DNA of 64,000 nucleotides, from the NCBI GenBank assembly GCA_000750105.3, contig JPHH03000005.1, positions 186,001 to 250,000 on the forward strand, in the 5' to 3' direction. The notes under the pieces are model-generated. The model saw nothing but the letters and a program-made list of their open reading frames with translations, was not told where the DNA came from and searched no databases. The stretch comes from Tolypocladium sp. Sup5 PDA-1 (taxonomy: Eukaryota > Ascomycota > Sordariomycetes > Hypocreales > Ophiocordycipitaceae). Positions 9,301 to 24,300 of the stretch are shown here, piece by piece (position 1 is the stretch's first letter; each line of letters begins with the position of its first letter). The position numbers and the translations under genes are program-made.

Positions 9301-12300
9301 CTCCCTCTCAACCCCAACGGCAAAGTCGACCGGAAGGCGCTGGGTCAGTCGGCCAAGACTGTGCAGAAGAGCAAGCTGGTCTCACAGCGCGTCGCCCCAC
9401 GCAATGAGATCGAGGCCGTGCTCTGCGAGGAGTTCAGGAGTGTGCTTGGTGTCGAGGTTGGCATCACCGATAACTTCTTCGACCTGGGTGGTCATTCCTT
9501 GACAGCCATGAAGCTCGCGGCACGGATCAGCCAGAGGCTCGACATTCAAGCATCCGTAGCAACTGTCTTTGAGGAGCCGATGCTCGCTGACCTCGCCGCC
9601 ACGATCCATCGCGGCTCGACCCTGTATAGCGTCATCCCTACGACAGAATACACTGGACCGGTGGAGCAATCATTTGCCCAAGGCCGTCTGTGGTTCCTTG
9701 AGCAGCTGAATACCGGCGCCTCATGGTATAATGTGATGCTCACCGTACGACTACGAGGCCACCTCGACGTGAATGCGCTGGGAACGGCCCTGCTCGCCCT
9801 GGAGAAACGGCACGAGACTCTTCGGACAACCTTTGAGGAACGGGACGGGGTTGGCATGCAGGTAGTCCACAGCAGCCTCATGGGGGAGCTGCGGATGATT
9901 GATATATCAGAGAAATCCGGCACTGCCGCGCATGAGGCACTGATGAAGGAGCAGTCAACCCGCTTCGACCTGACTCGCGAGCCAGGTTGGAGAGTGGCGC
10001 TGCTGAAGTTGGCAGACCACCACATCTTCTCGATCGTCATGCACCACATTGTATCGGATGGATGGTCTCTCGACCTCCTACGACACGAGCTGGGCCAATT
10101 CTACTCGGCAGCTCTACGCGGCCAGGACCCATTGTCGCGCGTTGAGCCACTCCCGATCCAATACCGCGACTTTGCGGCCTGGCAGAAGCAAGACAGCCAG
10201 CAGAAAGCAGCGCACCAGAGGCAATTGGAGTACTGGACCAAGCAGCTTGCAGACAGCACGCCCGCAGAGCTCTTGACAGACTTCCCGCGGCCCTCGATTC
10301 TATCCGGAAAGGCTGGAAAGGTCCCCGTTGCCATCGAGGGGTCTCTATACGACATGCTTCAAGTCTTCAGCCGCACCCATCAAGTCACGTCGTTTGCTGT
10401 CCTACTCGCAGCCTTCCGTGCAGCACATTTCCGGCTTACGGGATCTGATAATGCGACTATTGGTGTCCCCAGTGCGAACCGGAATCGGCCTGAGCTTGAG
10501 AACATGATCGGCTTCTTCGTGAACACACAATGTATACGTATCACGATCGATGAAAACGACAACTTTGAATCGTTGGTCCGGCAGGTCCGGTCGACGACTA
10601 CAGCCGCACAGGACAATCAGGATGTCCCGTTCGAACAGGTCGTTTCCAGCCTCATGCCGAGCAGCTCGAGAGATGCATCCCGGAACCCTCTGGTGCAGCT
10701 CATGTTTGCACTGCACGGCCAGCAGGATCTGTTCAAGATCCAACTGGAAGGGACCGAAGAGGAGGTGATCCCAACAGAAGACGTGACGAGGTTCGACATC
10801 GAGTTCCATCTCTACCAAGGCGCCAGCAAGCTGAGCGGTGATATCATATTCGCTGCCGACTTATTCGAAGCCGAAACTATTCGTGGCGTCGTCAGCGTCT
10901 TTCAGGAGGTTCTGAGGCGCGGATTGCAACAGCCACAGACCCCGATCATGACAATGCCACTCACCGACGGCATTCCCGAGCTGGACAGGATGGGCTTGTT
11001 GCACATGGTCAAGACCGACTACCCCCGCAACATGTCTGTGGTAGACGTATTCCAACAGCAAGTTCGTCTCAGCGCCGATGCTACAGCTGTTATCGACTCA
11101 TCTTCGCGGATGAGTTACGCCGAACTGGACCAGAGGTCCGATCAGGTGGCAGCGTGGCTTCGCCAGCGACAGCTGCCAGCCGAAACCTTTGTGGCAGTGC
11201 TCGCACCACGCTCGTGCGAGGCCGTCATTGCTCTCTTCGGCATCTTGAAGGCTGGTCATGCCTACCTACCGCTCGACGTCAATGTGCCAGCAGCGCGTCT
11301 TCGCGCCATCTTGGCCGAGGTGAAGGGCGAGAAGCTGGTTCTCCTAGGAGCAGGTGAGCCATCACCGGAAGGCCAGTTGCCAGAGGTCTCGATCGTGAGG
11401 ATTGCCGATGCCACGAGCCCTGTCGGCCATGCCAGCTTGCGTGATGGCAAGTCCAAGCCAACCGCAGGCAGCCTCGCCTATGTCATCTTCACTTCCGGAT
11501 CCACTGGTCAACCCAAGGGTGTGATGATCGAGCACCGCGGAGTCTTGCGCCTTGTGAAGCAGACCAACATTCTATCCAGTCTACCGCCGGCGCAGACCTT
11601 CCGAATGGCTCACATGTCCAACCTTGCGTTTGATGCATCGATATGGGAGGTCTTTACAGCCCTTCTCAACGGAGGCTCTCTTGTATGCATCGACAGGTTT
11701 ACCATCTTGGATGCTCAAGCGTTGGAGGCACTATTCCTCAGGGAGCACATCAACATCGCACTCTTCCCACCCGCCCTGTTGAAGCAATGCCTCACGGATG
11801 CAGCTGCTTCTATCAAGTCTCTTGACCTCCTATACGTAGGAGGAGACCGGTTAGACACAGCGGACGCAGCTCTGGCCAAAGCCCTGGTCAAGTCAGAGGT
11901 CTACAATGCCTACGGCCCAACGGAAAACACGGTCATGAGCACTTTATACTCGATTGCTGACGCAGAACGATTTGTTAATAGTGTGCCAATTGGCAGAGCC
12001 GTTAGCAACTCTGGGGTCTACGTGATGGACCAGAATCAGCAGCTTGTGCCGTTAGGCGTGATGGGAGAGCTGGTAGTCACTGGAGATGGTTTGGCTCGTG
12101 GCTACACTAACCCGGCTCTTGATTCCGACCGGTTCGTTGATGTCATTGTTCGAGGCCAACTTCTCAGGGCCTATCGAACAGGTGACCGAGCTCGTTACCG
12201 GCCCAAGGATGGCCAGGTTGAGTTCTTTGGTCGGATGGATCACCAGGTCAAGGTCCGAGGGCATCGCATCGAGCTCGCCGAAGTAGAACACGCTTTGTTA

Positions 12301-15300
12301 AGCAGTGCCGGTGTGCACGATGCCGTTGTCGTTTTAAACTCGCAGGAAGACAATCAGGGAGCCGAGATGGTGGCCTTCATCACCGCCCAAGACAACGAGA
12401 CTCTCCAGGAAGCACAGTCGAGCAACCAAGTCCAGGAATGGGAGAGCCATTTCGAGACCACGGCCTACGCGGACATCACGGCGATTGATCAAAACACGCT
12501 CGGCCGAGACTTTACATCCTGGACCTCTATGTACGATGGAACGCTCATTGACAAGAGGGAGATGCAGGAATGGCTCGACGATACTATGCGCACTTTCCTT
12601 GACGGTCAAGCAGCTGGCCACGTGCTTGAAATCGGTACCGGCACCGGTATGGTTCTATTTAATCTCGGTCAAGCTGGGCTGAAGAGCTACATTGGACTGG
12701 AACCTTCCCAATCCGCGGTTCAATTCGTCAACAAGGCAGCCCAAACGTTCCCAGGGCTTGAGGGAAAGGCTCAAGTACATGTCGGCACGGCGATGGATAC
12801 GGGCCGTCTCAGCGCCTTGAGCCCGGGTCTGATCGTCATCAACTCCGTGGCCCAGTATTTCCCGAGCCGAGAATACCTCGCAGAGGTGGTTGAGGCCCTG
12901 GTCCGGATTCCAGGTGTTCGCCGTATCTTCTTCGGAGACATGAGAACCTATGCCACCCACAAAGACTTCCTTGTTGCACGGGCGGTCCACACACACGGTA
13001 GCAAGGTGACGAGATCTAAAGTGCAACAGGAGGTGGCCCGGTTAGAGGAACTGGAGGAGGAATTGCTTGTCGACCCTGCCTTCTTCACAAGACTCAAGGA
13101 ATCTCTGTCGGAAGAAATAGATCATGTTGAGATCCTGCCGAAGAACATGAAGGTGAACAACGAGCTGAGCTCATACCGGTACGGCGCGGTTCTGCACATC
13201 CGTAACCACAAGCAGAATCAAAGCAGGTCGATTCACAAGATCAATGCAGAGTCCTGGATCGACTTCGCCTCAAGCCAGATGGATAGACAGGGTCTTGCTC
13301 GGCTGTTGAAAGAGAACAAAGATGCCGAAAGTATCGCTGTGTTCAACATCCCTTACAGCAAGACTATCGTGGAACGGCACATCGCCAAGTCTTTGGCCGA
13401 TGACCACGACGGCGATGATACACACAGCTCAATCGATGGAGTCGCCTGGATCTCAGACGCGCGCGAGAAGGCGAGCCAGTGTCCATCTCTTGATGTGCAT
13501 GACCTCGTGCAGTTGGCCGAGGACGCTGGGTTCCGCGTCGAGGTCAGCTGGGCCCGCCAAAGGTCCCAGAACGGCGCTCTCGATGCTTTCTTCCATCACT
13601 TCCAGCCTACCGAGAACGAAAGCCGCGCGCTCGTCGATTTCCCCACCGACTACAAGGGCCAACAAGCCAGAAGCCTGACGAACCGGCCCCTGCAGCGGGT
13701 TGAGAGCCGTCGAATCGAAGCACAGGTCCGAGAGCAGCTCCAAGTATTGCTCCCGGCATACATGATCCCAGCCCGGATTGTGGTTCTCCAGAACATGCCG
13801 CTGAACACGAACGGCAAGGTAGATCGCAAGGAGCTCACCCTTCGAGCCAAGGTCACGCCGCAGGCTAAGCCGAGCTCCGAACTCGTGGCTCCTCGTGATT
13901 CTATTGAAGCTATCATCTGCAAGGAATTCAAGGATGTTCTCGGCGTCGAAGTGGGTATTACAGACAACTTCTTTAATGTCGGAGGACATTCTCTTTTGGC
14001 CACAAAGCTCGCAGCGCGCCTGAGCCGACAACTTAATGCCCAGATTGCAGTCAAAGACATCTTCGACCGGCCAGTTATCGCCGATCTGGCAGCCACAATC
14101 CAGCAGGATACCACGGAGCACAATCCTATCCTACCGACCTCTTATACCGGTCCAGTCGAACAATCGTTCGCCCAAGGCCGACTCTGGTTCCTCGATCAAC
14201 TGAATGTCGGCGCCACATGGTATCTCATGCCCTTCGCAGTCCGGCTGCGAGGGCCTTTAGTTGTTTCTGCTCTCGCTGCCGCTCTTCTGGCCCTAGAGGA
14301 GCGCCACGAGACACTGCGAACAACCTTTATCGAACAGGAAGGCATCGGCATGCAGGTCATCCATCCGTTTGCCCCTAAGGAACTAAGGGTGATCGATGTC
14401 TCGGCCGATGAAGATAGCACTATCCAGAAGATACTGGAAAAGGAGCAGACAACACCCTTCAATCTCGCTTCTGAGCCCGGTTTCAGACTAGCATTACTGA
14501 AGACAGGAGAGGACGAGCACATTCTCTCGACAGTGATGCATCATGCAATCTCTGATGGCTGGTCTGTCGATATCTTCCAACAAGAAATCGGCCAATTCTA
14601 CTCGGCAATCCTTCGCGGACACGATCCTTTGGCCCAGATCGCACCGCTCTCGATCCAGTATCGCGATTTCGCGACTTGGCAAAGGCAGACATTCCAAGTC
14701 GCAGAGCACCGGCGGCAGCTTGCATACTGGACTAAGCAGCTCGCCGATAATAAACCAGCCGAGCTGCTGACCGATTTCAAGCGACCACCTATGCTCTCCA
14801 GCCGCGCGGGCGAGATCCCGGTGGTCGTCGACGGCTTGATCTACGAGAAGCTTCAGGACTTCTGTCGAATCCGCCAGGTGACCGCCTTTACCGTGTTGCT
14901 GGCCGCTTTCCGCGCAGCGCACTATCGTATGACTGGGACTGAGGATGCGACGATTGGAACACCTATCGCGAACCGTAACCGGCCGGAGCTTGAGGGCTTG
15001 ATCGGCTTCTTCGTCAACACACAGTGCATGCGTATCACCGTCGATGTAGAGGATTCATTCGAAACGTTGGTTCGCCAGGTTCGAGAAACGACGCTGGCTG
15101 CACATGCCAACCAGGATGTTCCTTTCGAACAGATTGTCTCAAACATCTTGCCCGGATCGAGCGACACTTCTCGGAATCCGCTGGTACAGCTCATGTTTGC
15201 TCTACACTCGCAGCAGAATCTTGGCAAGGTCCGCCTGGAGGGTATCGAGGAGGAGATCATCCCCATTGCTGAGACCACGAGATTTGATATCGAGTTCCAT

Positions 15301-18300
15301 CTGTACCAAGAGGCTGAGAGGCTGAACGGTAGTATCGTCTATGCAGCTGATCTCTTCGTGCCCGAGACTATACAGAGCGTCATCACCATCTTCCAAGGCA
15401 CCCTACAGAAAGGCCTCAGTGAGCCCGATATGCCCGTCGCCTCTATGGCGCTTGATGGTGGGCTGGAGTCCCTCCGAAGCACAGGACTGCTGCACCCTCA
15501 ACAAACTGATTATCCGTCCGATGCTTCAGTGGTGCAGATCTTCAAACAGCAGGTGGCAGTTAACCCGGATGTCATCGCGGTGAGAGATGAATCAACACGG
15601 CTGAGCTATGCCGACTTGGATCGGAAGTCGGATCAAGTGGCCTGCTGGCTATCTCGGCGAGGTATCGCTCCTGAGACGTTCGTGGCGATCCTGGCACCAC
15701 GCTCGTGCGAGACAATCGTGGCCATCCTCGGTGTGTTGAAGGCCAACCTTGCATATCTGCCTCTTGATGTCAATGTTCCTGCGTCCCGGCTCGAGGCCAT
15801 CCTTTCGGAGGTATCGGGATCGATGTTAGTCCTTGTGGGCGCAGAGACCCCGATTCCAGAGGGGATGGCTGAAGCGGAGACGATCCGGATCACAGAGATT
15901 CTCGCCGACGCAAAGACCGACGACATCAACGGGCTGGCCGCGACTCAGCCCACTGCAGCAAGCCTTGCGTATGTGATCTTTACATCTGGATCGACTGGTC
16001 GACCAAAGGGTGTCATGGTCGAGCATCGCGGAATCGTACGTCTTACAAAGCAGACCAACATCACATCCAAGCTGCCAGAGTCTTTCCACATGGCCCACAT
16101 ATCGAATCTTGCCTTCGATGCCTCCGTGTGGGAGGTGTTCACCACGCTTCTCAATGGAGGCACATTAGTGTGTATCGACTATTTCACTCTCTTAGAGAGC
16201 ACAGCGCTCGAGAAGGTCTTCTTCGACCAACGCGTCAATGTTGCTCTGCTCCCTCCAGCCTTGCTGAAACAGTGCCTCGACAACTCACCCGCTCTGATCA
16301 AAACTCTCAACGTTCTCTATATTGGTGGTGATAGGCTAGATGCTTCTGATGCTGCCAAAGCAAGGGGGCTCGTCCAGACGCAAGCTTTCAATGCCTACGG
16401 CCCAACGGAAAACACAGTCATGAGCACAATCTATCCCATTGCCGAAGACCCCTTCATCAATGGTGTGCCCATCGGTCATGCTGTCAGCAACTCGGGAGCT
16501 TTTGTCATGGACCAGAATCAGCAAATCATCCCACCTGGTGCAATGGGAGAACTCATCGTGACTGGAGACGGCCTTGCTCGAGGCTACACTACTTCCTCTC
16601 TCAACGCTGGTCGATTTATCAACGTTGATATCGATGGCAAACAAGTCAGGGCATACCGCACAGGAGATCGAGTGCGCTACCGACCAAAAGACCTCCAGAT
16701 CGAATTCTTCGGCCGTATCGATCACCAGGTCAAGATCCGCGGCCACCGCATCGAACCAGCTGAGATCGAGTATGCTCTTCTGAGCCACGACCTGGTCACT
16801 GATGCGGCAGTCGTCACCCACTCTCAAGAAAATCAAGACCTGGAGATGGTTGGATTCGTGGCCGCCCGAGTCGCTGATGTTAGAGAGGATGAGTCTAGCA
16901 ACCAGGTCCAAGAATGGCAGACTCACTTCGACAGCGTCGCATACGCAGATATCACCACCATCGATCAGCAAAGCCTTGGACGGGACTTCATGTCATGGAC
17001 CTCCATGTACGATGGCAGCCTGATCGAGAAGAGCCAGATGCAGGAGTGGCTCGATGACACCATGCGGTCACTTCTGGATTCCCAGCCCCCTGGTCACGTA
17101 CTCGAAGTTGGTACAGGAACTGGCATGGTTCTGTTCAACCTCGGCAGAGAAGGGGGTCTGCAAAGCTACGTTGGCCTAGAGCCATCGCCATCCGCAACCG
17201 CGTTTGTCAACAAGGCCGCCAAGTCATTCCCTGGGCTTGAGGATAGGATCCGGGTTGAAGTTGGAACAGCAACTGATATCGACCGGCTTGGAGACGATCT
17301 GCACGCAGGTCTTGTCGTCATCAACTCTGTCGCTCAATACTTCCCGAGTCAAGAATATCTCGCCCAGTTGGTCAGAGATCTTACCAAGGTCCCTGGCGTG
17401 GAGCGTATCTTCTTTGGTGATATGAGGTCGCACGCTATCAACAGGGATTTCCTTGTCGCTCGCGCAGTTCATGCACTGGGCGATAAGGCAACAAAGGCCG
17501 AGATTCAACGGGAGGTTGCCCGAATGGAAGAGTCTGAAGACGAACTGCTCGTTGATCCGGCCCTTTTCACCTCCCTGGCGACGCAAGTAGAGAAGATCAA
17601 GCACGTGGAGATTCTCCCTAAGAGAATGCGAGCCACGAACGAGCTGAGCTCGTATCGATATGCTGCTGTTCTGCACGTCAATGAGCTGGCGAAACCGGCA
17701 CACAAGGTCAGTCCTGGCGCCTGGGTCGATTTTGCCGCGACGAAGATGGATCGCGATGCCCTGATCCGTCTGCTCAAGGGCACCAAAAGTTCCGACCACA
17801 TTGCGATCGCCAATATTCCCAACAGCAAGACAATCGTCGAGCGAACCATCTGCGAATCGGTTTACGACGTTAGCGGAGACGCCAAAGACTCGAACGACAG
17901 AGTCTCATGGCTTTCGGCTGCTCGATCGAATGCCGTGAAAGTGGCTTCCCTCTCCGCGATCGATCTCGTTGACGTTGCACAAGAGGCAGGCTTCCGGGTC
18001 GAGATCAGCTGCGCGCGGCAGTGGTCTCAGAATGGCGCGTTGGACGCCGTATTCCACCACCTTGACTCATCACCACAGTCTCATGTGTTGATCGACTTCT
18101 TGACCGACCACCAAGGTCGACCAGAAGAAACCCTGACGAACCACCCGCTGCACCGAGCACAGTCTCGACGCGTCGAGAGGCAGATCCGCGAGAGACTCCA
18201 GACGCTCCTGCCGGCCTACATGATCCCGGCCCAGATCATGGTTCTTGACAAGCTACCTCTAAACGCGAATGGAAAGGTCGACCGGAAGCAGTTGACGCAA

Positions 18301-21300
18301 CGGGCCCAGACGGTACCCAAGGCCAAGCAAGTGTCTGCTCCTGTGGCCCCGCGCACAGAGATCGAAAGGGTGCTCTGCCAGGAGTTCTCAGACGTCCTAG
18401 GGGTTGATATCGGGATAATGGAAAACTTTTTCGATCTCGGTGGCCACTCGCTCATGGCAACAAAGCTAGCCGCACGCATCAGCCGCCGACTAGAGACTCA
18501 CGTCTCTGTCAAGGAGATCTTTGACCATCCGCGAGTCTGTGATCTTGTTCTCATAGTACAGCAGGGATCAGCGCCTCATGATCCCATCGTTTCGACCAAA
18601 TACACCGGGCCAGTGCCTCAGTCGTTTGCCCAGGGTCGTCTTTGGTTCCTCGACCAGCTCAACTTTGGTGCAACATGGTATCTCATGCCCCTTGCCGTCC
18701 GTCTTCGCGGTGCCATGAACGTTCATGCTCTTACCGCGGCCTTGTTGGCCCTCGAGAGGCGTCACGAGCTCCTCCGCACCACGTTCTACGAACAAAACGG
18801 CGTCGGTATGCAGAAGGTCAATCCAGTTGTCACCGAGACCCTGAGGATCATTGATCTCTCCAACGGCGACGGCGATTATCTCCCGACATTGAAGAAGGAG
18901 CAAACTGCTCCGTTCCACCTGGAAACCGAGCCCGGGTGGCGCGTGGCTCTACTGCGCCTCGGGCCAGGCGACTTCATCTTATCTATCGTCATGCATCACA
19001 TCATTTCCGACGGCTGGTCTGTGGATGTTCTCTTCCAAGAGCTGGGCCAGTTCTATTCCACGGCTGTCAAAGGCCACGATCCCCTATCGCAGACCACACC
19101 CCTCCCGATCCATTATCGCGATTTTGCTCTGTGGCAGAAGAAGCCAACCCAAGAAAACGAACACGAGCGTCAGCTGCAATACTGGGTCGAGCAACTTGCA
19201 GATAGTGCCCCGGCTGAGCTACTCACGGATCTGCCGCGGCCTTCGATCCTCTCTGGTCAGGCTGGGGAGATCTCGGTCACGATCGAGGGAGCACTATACA
19301 AGAACTTGGAGGAATTCTGCCGAGTCCATCGCGTCACCTCCTTCGTGGTACTGCTTGCGGCCCTGCGCGCAGCCCATTATCGCCTCACAGGTTCCGAAGA
19401 CGCAACTATCGGGACACCAATCGCCAATCGTAACCGACCTGAACTTGAGCAGATAATCGGCTTCTTCGTCAATACTCAATGTATACGCATTACCGTCAAC
19501 GAGGACGAGACCTTTGAGTCACTGGTGCAGCAGGTCCGGTCAACGGCGACAGCTGCATTCGCCCATCAGGACGTCCCGTTCGAGAAGATCGTCTCTACTC
19601 TTTTGCCCGGTTCCCGAGATGCATCCCGAAACCCACTTGTACAGCTCATGTTCGCGGTGCATTCGCAGAAGAACCTCGGTGAGCTGAAGCTGGAAAACGC
19701 TCACAGCGAGGTTGTTCCCACGGAGATCACGACCCGGTTCGATTTGGAATTCCACCTGTTCCAGCAAGATGACAAGCTTGAGGGCTCCATCCTCTATTCA
19801 ACCGATCTCTTCGAAGCAGTCTCGGTCCAAAGTCTTCTTTCAGTATTCCAGGAAATTCTGCGCCGAGGTTTGAACGGTCCGGATGTGCCCATCAGCACCC
19901 TACCACTTCAGGATGGAATCGTCGACCTACAAAGACAGGGCCTGTTGGATGTCCAGAAGACGGACTATCCTCGTGATTCCTCTGTGGTTGATGTGTTCCA
20001 TGAGCAGGTCTCGATTAACCCCGATTCCATTGCACTGATACATGGCTCGGAGAAGCTCAGCTACGCCCAGCTCGACAGGGAATCTGACAGGGTCGCTCGC
20101 TGGCTCCGTCACCGTTCTTTCAGCTCCGACACGTTAATTGCGGTGTTGGCGCCACGGTCTTGCGAGACGATCATCGCGTTCCTCGGAATCCTCAAGGCAA
20201 ACCTTGCGTACCTACCTCTGGATGTCAAGGCTCCTGCTGCCCGCATTGATGCCATTGTATCGTCGCTACCCGGGAACAAGCTCATTCTGCTGGGCGCAAA
20301 CGTTACGCCGCCCAAGCTTCAGGAAGCGGGCATCGATTTCGTGCCCATCTGTGATACCTTCACTACACTCACTGACGGCACACTTCAAGATGGGCCTACC
20401 ATCGAGCGACCCTCTGCGCAAAGCCTTGCGTACGCCATGTTCACGTCTGGTTCTACCGGACGACCGAAGGGTGTTATGGTCCAGCACCGCAACATCGTCC
20501 GCTTGGTGAAGAACAGTAACGTCGTCGCTAAGCAGCCCGCAGCAGCTCGCATAGCACATATATCCAATTTGGCGTTTGACGCCTCGTCTTGGGAGATCTA
20601 TGCCCCGCTGCTCAACGGCGGCGCAATTGTGTGTGCCGACTACTTCACAACGATTGATCCACAGGCTCTTCAAGAAGCCTTCCAGGAACACGAGATCCGC
20701 GGTGCTATGCTGCCGCCCTCGCTCCTCAAGCAGTGCCTGGTTCAGGCCCCAGACATGATCAGCAGGCTCGACATCTTGTTTGCTGCTGGTGATCGCTTCA
20801 ATAGCGTGGATGCTCTCCAGGCCCAACGTCTCGTTGGCTCGGGCGTCTTCAATGCGTATGGTCCTACGGAGAATACGATTCTGAGCACTATCTATAACGT
20901 TGCTGAAAACGACTCCTTCGTTAACGGCGTTCCCATAGGCAGTGCTGTGAGCAACTCCGGAGCCTACATCATGGACAAGAACCAGCAGCTCGTGCCAGCT
21001 GGAGTCATGGGAGAACTGGTTGTTACTGGTGACGGTCTCGCCCGCGGCTATATGGATCCAAAGCTAGATGCAGACCGCTTTATCCAACTGACAGTCAACG
21101 GCAGCGAGCAAGTCAGGGCATATCGCACCGGCGACCGTGTGCGATACCGACCAAAGGACTTCCAGATCGAGTTCTTCGGTCGTATGGACCAGCAAATCAA
21201 GATCCGCGGCCACCGTATCGAGCCGGCCGAGGTAGAGCAGGCCTTCCTGAATGATAGCTTCGTCGAGGACGTTGCCATCGTTATTAGGACCCCAGAGAAC

Positions 21301-24300
21301 CAAGAGCCTGAGATGGTCGCCTTTGTCACTGCCAAGGGCGACAACTCCGCGAGAGAAGAAGAGGCTATAACCCAGATCGAAGGTTGGGAGGCGCATTTCG
21401 AGGGTGGTGCGTACGCCGACATCGAGGAGATCGAAAGCGAGGCGCTTGGTTACGACTTTATGGGCTGGACGTCTATGTACGATGGCACTGAGATCGACAA
21501 GGACGAGATGAGAGAGTGGCTGCATGACACGATGCGCTCTCTCCTCGATGGAAAGCCGGCTGGTCGAGTTCTTGAGGTTGGTACCGGTACCGGTATGATC
21601 ATGTTCAACCTTGGCGGGTCACAAGGGCTCGAAAGGTATATTGGCCTCGAACCTGCACCGTCGGCCGCCGAGTTCGTCAACAACGCTGCAAAGTCATTCC
21701 CGGGTCTCGCGGGCAGGGCCGAAGTTCACGTCGGCACCGCCGCAGATGTCGGTACCCTGCAAGGCCTGACCTCAGATATGGCCGTTATCAACTCGGTGGC
21801 GCAGTACTTCCCAACGCCAGAGTACCTGGCCGAGACGATCAAATCACTTGTCCAAGTCCCGGGCATGAAGCGCATATACCTCGGCGATATGCGGTCCTGG
21901 GCCATGAACAGGGACTTCGCTGCCGCTCGCGCCGCCTATTCACTAGCCGACAATGTCAGCAAAGACCGCGTGAGACAGAAGATGATGGAATTGGAGGAGA
22001 AAGAGGAAGAATTACTCGTTGACCCGGCCTTCTTCACTGCCTTGGCGAGCCAGCTGCAAGACAGGATCCAACACGTGGAGATCCTACCCAAACGAATGAA
22101 GGCTACAAATGAGCTGAGCTCGTACCGATATGCCGCCGTGCTGCACATCTCCGACGAGCCCCTTCCTATCTACAAGATTGATCCCGAAGCTTGGATCAAC
22201 TTTGAGGGGTCTCAATTGACCCGAGAGGCGCTTGCACAAGTACTCAAGGAGAATCAGAATGCCGAGAGTGTGGCAATCAGCAACATTCCTTATAGCAAGA
22301 CCGTTGTAGAACGTCACATTGTGCGGTCGCTTGACCAGGAAGACGCCAATGCCCCTGAGGAATCGATGGATGGCACCGACTGGATCTCGGCCGTGCGCAC
22401 AAGAGCTCAGCAGTGCCACACTCTCTCCGCAAGTGACCTGTTCGATATTGCAGAAGATGCTGGGTTCCGTGTTGAGGTCAGCTGGGCCCGTCAACATTCG
22501 CAGCACGGTGCCCTGGATGCGGTGTTCCACCACCTGAAGCCCGCTACGGAGGACAGTCGCGTTTTGATCAAGTTCCCTACAGATCACCAAGGCTGGCCGC
22601 TCAAGAGCTTGACAAATCAACCGCTCCAGTCAGCCCAGAGTCGCCGAGCCGAGCTCTTGATCCGCGAGGGGCTGCAAACCCTGCTGCCTCCCTACATGAT
22701 CCCCTCGCAAATCACGCTTATCGACCGGATGCCACTCAATGCTAACGGCAAAGTCGACCGGAGAGAACTCGCTCGTCGGGCTAAAATCAAACAGAAGAGC
22801 AAACCGGTTGAGGACATCGTTCCCCCTCGGAACAGCGTCGAGGCTACGGTCTGTAAGGGCTTCACTGACGTGCTGGGCGTTGAAGTTGGGATAACAGACA
22901 ATTTCTTCAATCTGGGCGGCCATTCACTGATGGCAACGAAGTTGGCGGCGCGTCTAGGCCGTCAACTCAATACACGTATCTCAGTGAGAGACGTCTTCGA
23001 TCAACCAGTCGTTGCTGATCTCGCCGCTGTGATCCAACGCAACTCGGCACCTCACGAGCCGATCAAGCCAGCAGACTACACAGGGCCCGTTCCCCAGTCA
23101 TTCGCACAGGGCCGTCTTTGGTTCCTCGATCAACTTAATGTCGGGGCGACGTGGTATCTTATGCCCCTTGGTATCCGCCTTCACGGATCTCTCCAGGTTG
23201 ATGCCCTCGCTACCGCGATATCAGCCCTGGAGCAACGTCACGAGCCTCTCCGTACGACATTCCACGAGGAAGATGGCGTCGGTGTTCAAGTCGTGCAAGA
23301 TCACCGGCCCAAGGATCTGAGAATCATCGACCTGTCCACTCAGCCAAAGGACGCCTATCTTGCCGTGTTGAAGCATGAGCAGACCACGCTCTTCGACCTC
23401 GCAACCGAGCCCGGTTGGCGTGTCGCTCTGATCAGGCTTGGAGAAGAAGAGCATATACTTTCCATTGTTATGCACCATATCATATCTGACGGCTGGTCAG
23501 TAGAGGTTCTGTTTGATGAGATGCACCGGTTCTACTCGAGTGCGCTTAGGCAACAGGATCCTCTGGAGCAAATCTTGCCTCTACCGATCCAGTACCGCGA
23601 CTTTGCAGCATGGCAAAAGACTGAAGAGCAGGTTGCCGAGCATCAGCGGCAGTTGGACTACTGGACGGAGCACCTTGCTGACAGTACCCCTGCGGAGCTG
23701 TTAACTGACCTCCCTCGACCTTCTATCTTGTCCGGCCGTGCCAATGAGCTACCCCTTACCATCGAGGGGCGTCTTCATGACAAATTGCGCGCTTTCTGCC
23801 GAGTTCACCAAGCCACGCCGTTCGTCATTCTCCTTGCGGCCCTGAGGGCAGCACATTACCGTCTTACAGGGGCTGAAGATGCCACGCTTGGAACGCCAAT
23901 TGCTAACCGTAACCGACCGGAACTTGAGAACATGATCGGCTTCTTTGTTAATACGCAGTGTATGCGCATTGCTATTAAGGAGAATGATAACTTCGAGTCC
24001 CTTGTCCGCCGAGTACGATCGACTGCAACATCCGCTTTCGCGAACCAAGACGTTCCATTTGAATCCATTGTCTCGTCTCTTCTGCCTGGATCCAGGGACG
24101 CCTCGCGCAATCCATTAGTGCAGGTCATTCTGGCTGTTCACTCTCAGCAGGATCTGGGTAAACTCACCTTGGAAGGCCTCAGAGATGAAGCTGTTGACTC
24201 GGCTATTTCAACCCGCTTCGATGTGGAGTTCCATCTTTTCGAGCACGCAGACAGGCTCAGCGGTAGCGTGCTTTACGCAAAGGAATTGTTCAAGCTGCGC